Shown here: piece after piece, positions 6,545-10,105 of the stretch
How positions within the stretch are numbered: the stretch's first letter is position 1
Layout: the number at the start of each line of letters is the position of its first letter
Assembly (NCBI GenBank): GCA_002435385.1
Contig: DJMN01000037.1
Coordinates: 9,759-19,863 of the forward strand
DNA from: Patescibacteria group bacterium UBA6489
GTDB taxonomy: Bacteria > Patescibacteriota > Gracilibacteria > BD1-5 > UBA6164
Length of the DNA: 10,105 nt
Direction: 5' to 3'
Made by a program: the position numbers and the translations under genes
Notes under the pieces: model-generated
Seen by the model: only the letters and a program-made list of their open reading frames with translations
Told to the model about the DNA's origin: nothing
The model's database searches: none

Positions 6545-7848
6545 ACTAAATTTCTTACTAATTCTTGTACATTTTTAATTTTTACTGTTTCTATTTTATA
6601 GTTTCATTTTATTTTTGAATCTGGAATAAATATTTTTTTGAATCACATTTTTTCTGCTTCTTTTATTCTTTTTTCTAGCATTATAATATTTTTAATGTTT
6701 CAGGTCAAAGATATTTCTCATACAAAAATCCATTCTTTGGGAATAATTTTATTTGTTTTACTTGATATTATGCTAGATGCAAGGCTTAGGTCTATTCATG
6801 GTTCTTCTATTTTTAGTCATCTTGCTATGTTTGAATATACATCATAGCTGTCTAGTTGTATGTTTGTGTATTTTCAGAGTACTGCAATTATCAGGTCTAG
6901 TTTTGATGAATTTATTCATCTAGCTGATCTTTTAGGATATCAGAACTTTGTATAGGTTGTTAGGCTTTCTGTTTCTATAACTAGGCTTCTAGTTCATTCC
7001 ATTGTTACAGATAGGGAAGAGCCGATAGTTGGAGTACTGGAGTTTACAAATTCTAGTCATGGATTTTTTAGGTCTGTTAACCCTTTTTCTCACATTTTGA
7101 AAATGGCTATTTCTGAGGTTGCTCAAAATCTGTTTTTTAGTCATCTTAGTATTCTTAGATCATCAAATTTGCTTCATTCAAAATATAGTACAGTATCTAC
7201 CATATGTTCAAGTGTTTTGGGTCATGCTAGGTTTCAGTCTTTGTTTATGTGTCATATTATAAAGATTGCTGTGTTTGTTTTTTTGGCTATTGCTATGAGT
7301 AGTTCGGTTATGTATCTGACTTGTGATATACTTCATGAGGTTCAGGTTATGTTGCTTGAATTCATTACACTTATAGAGTCTATGATTATGATGTCACAGG
7401 TATTTTTTGAGAGTGTTTTTATTATGTTTTCTATGTTATTTTCTGATAGTATGTTTAGGTTGTCATTTTTAATTCAGATTCTTTTAGCTCTATCAAAAAT
7501 TTGGTGTTCTGTTTCTTCTCAGCTTATGTAGATTATTTTTTTGTCTATCCAGTCTCATAATTGTAGGGTGATTGTTGATTTTCAGATTCATGGTTCTCAT
7601 GATAGTAGTATAACTGATCACTTAACTATTCATCATCATAGGACATTGTTTAATTCTGTTGATTTTGTTTTGATTCTATCGTTTTGTATTTGTATGTCAT
7701 GGATTTTTGTTAATGTTTTTACTTCTCATTCGGTTGAAGAGTTTATTTTTTCTTCTTTGAATTCTTTTAGTGTGTTCCATTCTTTGCAGAATGGGCATTG
7801 TCATTGCCATTTTAGGCTTTCGTTTCAACAGTTTGTGCAGGTGTACAT
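6541..7848 (-). CDS. radA: DNA repair and recombination protein RadA (Sms)
   Basis: 435 residues, close to the usual ~450. The N-terminal zinc finger has Cys4, Cys7, Cys18 and Cys21 in YTCTNCG...GQCPFC and ends in EWNTLKEF, the RadA hallmark. The RecA-like ATPase follows: Walker A GEPGIGKS (84-91), Walker B DIIIIDS (151-157), and the RadA-specific KNRFG (238-242). The C-terminal Lon-like domain (about 265-435) includes KRSARGINSSKLDLIIAVL and EISLTGNIKNI, and closes with VKNVQELVRNLV. RadA is a hexameric helicase that drives branch migration during recombination. Almost all glycines are TGA; three consecutive TGA codons encode the LGGG before the P-loop. Third positions favour A and C (AAC, ACC, ATC), as in htrA. 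Its TAA overlaps the stop of the convergent PLP gene. No Shine-Dalgarno is visible; the upstream DNA is a run of TA steps. Confidence 0.97.
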
Positions 7849-7932
7849 AAATTAATTTTATTTAAATATATTTATATATAGTGTGTATAATAAATATATT
7901 TGGAAATTGAGATAAATCAAGTTTTTTGTTTT

Positions 7933-7970
7933 AAAAAACAAGATCTAAATTTTATTAGCTCTTGTTTTTC
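7933..7970 (-). terminator. Rho-independent terminator after the 652-residue orphan gene
   Basis: AAAAACAAGA (7934-7943) pairs with TCTTGTTTTT (7960-7969). After one mismatch, CTAA (7945-7948) pairs with TTAG (7955-7958), leaving a 6-base loop. On the minus strand the stem ends in a T-run. It lies about 70 bases after the stop of the minus-strand orphan and upstream of radA, so radA probably has its own promoter in 7849-7932. Confidence 0.75.
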
Positions 7971-7993
7971 TGTAGTTATTTAAGAAAAGTCTG

Positions 7994-8009
7994 AAAAATC
8001 TAGATTTTT
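7994..8009. repeat. Perfect 16-base palindrome AAAAATCTAGATTTTT
   Basis: It lies 31 bases after the stop of the orphan gene on the minus strand, before the main terminator. It could be a protein-binding dyad or a first, loop-poor terminator-like element. In DNA this AT-rich it may also be chance. Confidence 0.4.
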
Positions 8010-8039
8010 ACTATGATGAAGGACTCTTTTGGTTTTTCC

Positions 8040-9998
8040 TTAAAACATTTCTTTATCACTTGTTTCTGCAAATTCTAATATTCTTTTATTTTTTATTCAT
8101 AAAGAACGTACAAAGTTTTTCATACTTAGGATAGCTTCTCTGCTTAGTACTTTTTCTGTTATTATTCTATTTTTTTCTAGCATTTTACTATATTCTTTCA
8201 TTCATTCTTTTATTTTTTCTATTTCTGGAATTTCTAAATCTTCTGTTTTTATTTTTTTCAAGTATTTATCTGTGTTTTCTATTCAAGGGTAGTATAGATA
8301 TATTTTTCATAATAGTTTTTTATATTGTTTTAGGTTTTTTTCTAGATTATCTTTACTACTAGATATATTTGTATTTTCTATTAGTTTTTTGATTTCTAAT
8401 TCATTTTTTTTATATTTTTTTAATTCATCTACACAGTTGTTGTGTACATAGTTTTTTATTAGGAAAAATAGTTTTTTGAATTCTGGATAGAATATAGGTT
8501 TGTTGAAAATAGAAGAATAATAGGATGATTCTTCTTGAAAGTGAACTCATCTTTTAAAAATTAAGTCAATATCATAAATTATATTATCTTCAAAATTATG
8601 GTTATATCATTCATGTCTATCAAAATCCATTGCTAAAAATTGATATAATACTCTCATAAAATTTATTAGTTTTGTAGGAGCATTAAGTCATGTAATTTCT
8701 TTTCATTCTCATGTTTTATCTCATTTTCATATATCAATAGATGCATATTCTACTTTATTATTATTTTTACTATGTATTCTTAATATAGGAGCTATTGGGA
8801 AGATACTTCACAATAATCTAAAAATATGTAATTGTTCCTCTCAAGTTGTACTTATGTTATTTATATTCCATAGATTTCTTCAGTCTTTCAATGATATTCT
8901 TTTTTCCTTTATTTGTGTTCAGGATAATTCTGGTTTGTATTTCTCTTCTTTAACCTTTATATTTAATATATCGCTTTCATCTACATCTATATCTGTTAAA
9001 GACAAAAAGGGGGTATTTTCTGTATCTGTATAGATGTTATTCGTTCTGCCTTTCTTATATTTTGTTAATGTATTATAATCTTCTTCAGATAAGTCTTTGT
9101 ATTTAAAATTTCATTTTAGTATGTGATTTTTTATATCTTTATAGTTTGTGTATTTTTCTATTGCTTCATTTATTATTTCTTCAAATATTAGTATATTGTT
9201 AAATTCTATGAAGTATTTAAAGTCTATGAGTTCACTCATATTTTTTACTCATATTTTATTTAATAGTATTAGTTTATTTTCTAAATTATTGAATCTATTT
9301 TTTATGTAGCTGAAATTATCTCTGGTGTTGTAGTTTTCTTCTGTGAAACTAATTATTTTTATTATATCATAGTATTTAAACCAGTGTTCTTTTTTATAAT
9401 TAAATTTTGTATTTAAAATATCTAAAATTGAGTTCAAATTATTTACACCCAATTTGTCTATTTCTTTAATTTGTTTAAAATTTAGTAATATATCAAAATT
9501 AGTAACTCAAATTTCATTTATTAATAGTTTTAATTTATCTAATTTAAATCAAAAAAAATCATATATATTTTTTCAGTTTATGTTCTCAATATTTATATTT
9601 TCTAGTTTCCTTAGTATGTTTATTTTATCTTTTATTTCTTCATAATCTAGAATCATTATATTGAAAATAATGGAAGGTTTGACTTTTTTTATATTTATGA
9701 AAGATAATAATTTTATTTTTTCGTTTAATTCTTCTATTGAAAGTTTGTTTATTTGGTATATTGATTTTATATAAAGTTTTTCTTCATATATTCATGAATT
9801 AAAAAGAATAATGCACTTTTTCTTTATTTCTTCAAAATTATCTTCATTTTTTAATTTAAATAGTTCTTCTTCTAATATTTCGTTTCTGTCTAATATCTCT
9901 TTAACATTGTGTGTGATATTTTCTTTGGATATATCTGATGTTGTTTCAGGACTAGTTACTGTTTCTTTTTTTAAACTACTTAATTTAGTTGTAGGCAT
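8040..9998 (-). CDS. Orphan 652-residue protein, mostly helical, with internal repeats
   Basis: I do not recognise this protein. No signal peptide or membrane span is visible, so it is probably cytoplasmic. Residues 1-65 are charged and partly coiled-coil (EILEEELFKLK). Residues ~85-270 hold several related helical units of the form KLxxIGVxNxxxLLxF, clearest at 154-180 and 240-266. The region 320-430 is more variable. Residues 445-480 hold an FDRHEGYNHN stretch followed by YDIDLIF, a faint echo of HipA-like or PI-kinase-like loops (Asp460, Asn466, Asp476/478), but I see no convincing nucleotide-binding loop. The C-terminal 130 residues are again Lys/Glu-rich and coiled. It is read through about 18 TGA codons. 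Unlike htrA and radA it prefers AAT, TAT and TTT, and has few glycines. ATG 9998 is the first start after the predicted promoter; no Shine-Dalgarno is seen. Confidence 0.8.
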
Positions 9999-10034
9999 GG
10001 GGAATATGATAATTTATAAGTAATATATATTTAT

Positions 10035-10063
10035 ATATTATCATATATGTTTTTTTTAGACAA
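10035..10063 (-). promoter_or_regulatory. Possible promoter of the 652-residue orphan gene
   Basis: On the minus strand, TTGTCT (10063-10058) and TAATAT (10040-10035) are separated by 17 bases, mostly an A-tract that begins right after the -35 box. Transcription would start about 30 bases before ATG 9998. The rest of 9999-10105 holds no gene I can support. Two minus-strand frames are open from the window edge to TAA and could be the 3' end of another gene, but neither is recognisable. Confidence 0.4.
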
Positions 10064-10105
10064 AAATATCTTATTTAAATTTATTATCTGTACCAGAACA
10101 TAGGT

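Noticed and set aside
6638..7855. Plus-strand open frames (6638-6847, 7097-7531, 7541-7855) that look membrane-like
   Set aside because: They are antisense to radA. Their Phe/Ile/Ser richness comes from the T-rich strand.
9249..9998. Two separate small minus-strand proteins (9249-9452 and 9792-9998)
   Set aside because: Both are in the same frame and joined by TGA-Gly codons and sense sequence; they are parts of the 652-residue orphan.
10047..10103. A short plus-strand frame starting ATG near the right edge
   Set aside because: It ends at TAG after 18 codons, is Phe/Ile-rich and has no ribosome site; the same bases fit better as the promoter region of the minus-strand orphan.
1..10105. TGA as tryptophan (Mycoplasma-type code) or as selenocysteine
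   Set aside because: TGA aligns with conserved glycines and never with conserved Trp or Cys positions, while TGG is used for Trp in NusG and RadA; there are far too many for selenocysteine.
1..10105. A decayed region full of premature stops and pseudogenes
   Set aside because: With TGA read as Gly all genes are full length with intact motifs and normal spacing.

Overview
The window comes from a bacterium that reads UGA as glycine (translation table 25), the code known from Gracilibacteria and Absconditabacteria (SR1) of the Candidate Phyla Radiation. The evidence is internal. In-frame TGA falls on invariant glycines of recognisable proteins: the RadA P-loop and KNRFG motif, the HtrA GNSGGP motif, the GreA GDLSENAEY motif and the NusG KOW domain. 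Tryptophan is still TGG. TAA and TAG are the only stops used. The DNA is very AT-rich, and clear Shine-Dalgarno sites are mostly absent. Read with the standard code, every gene here except secE breaks into short fragments.

Layout: (1) 1-232, the 3' end of a surface protein with a C-terminal LTDTG-type anchor, then a terminator. (2) 446-2894, a plus-strand cluster: secE, nusG, a 234-residue single-pass membrane protein of unknown function, greA and a DUF212 (divergent PAP2) membrane protein. It joins preprotein export (SecE) with transcription elongation (NusG, GreA). (3) 2895-3189, a gene-free gap with a strong hairpin terminator and two copies of a C-rich/G-rich palindromic repeat, one apparently interrupted. 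(4) 3190-4335, minus-strand htrA serine protease with a PDZ domain. (5) 4487-6544, plus-strand 685-residue protein whose C-terminal 390 residues look like a PLP-dependent Cys/Met-metabolism enzyme, behind an unrecognised 290-residue N-terminal region. (6) 6541-7848, minus-strand radA, whose stop codon overlaps that of the PLP protein. (7) 8040-9998, minus-strand 652-residue orphan protein with helical internal repeats and a faintly kinase-like DRH..N...DxD motif, ended by a good hairpin terminator. The last ~107 bases hold a probable promoter for it and nothing else I can call.

Most of the window is housekeeping: export, transcription, protein quality control and recombination repair. I see no mobile element, CRISPR array, tRNA or rRNA gene, and no defence system. 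The least explained content is the N-terminal half of the PLP protein, the 652-residue orphan, the 234-residue membrane protein inside the secE cluster, and the interrupted intergenic repeat.
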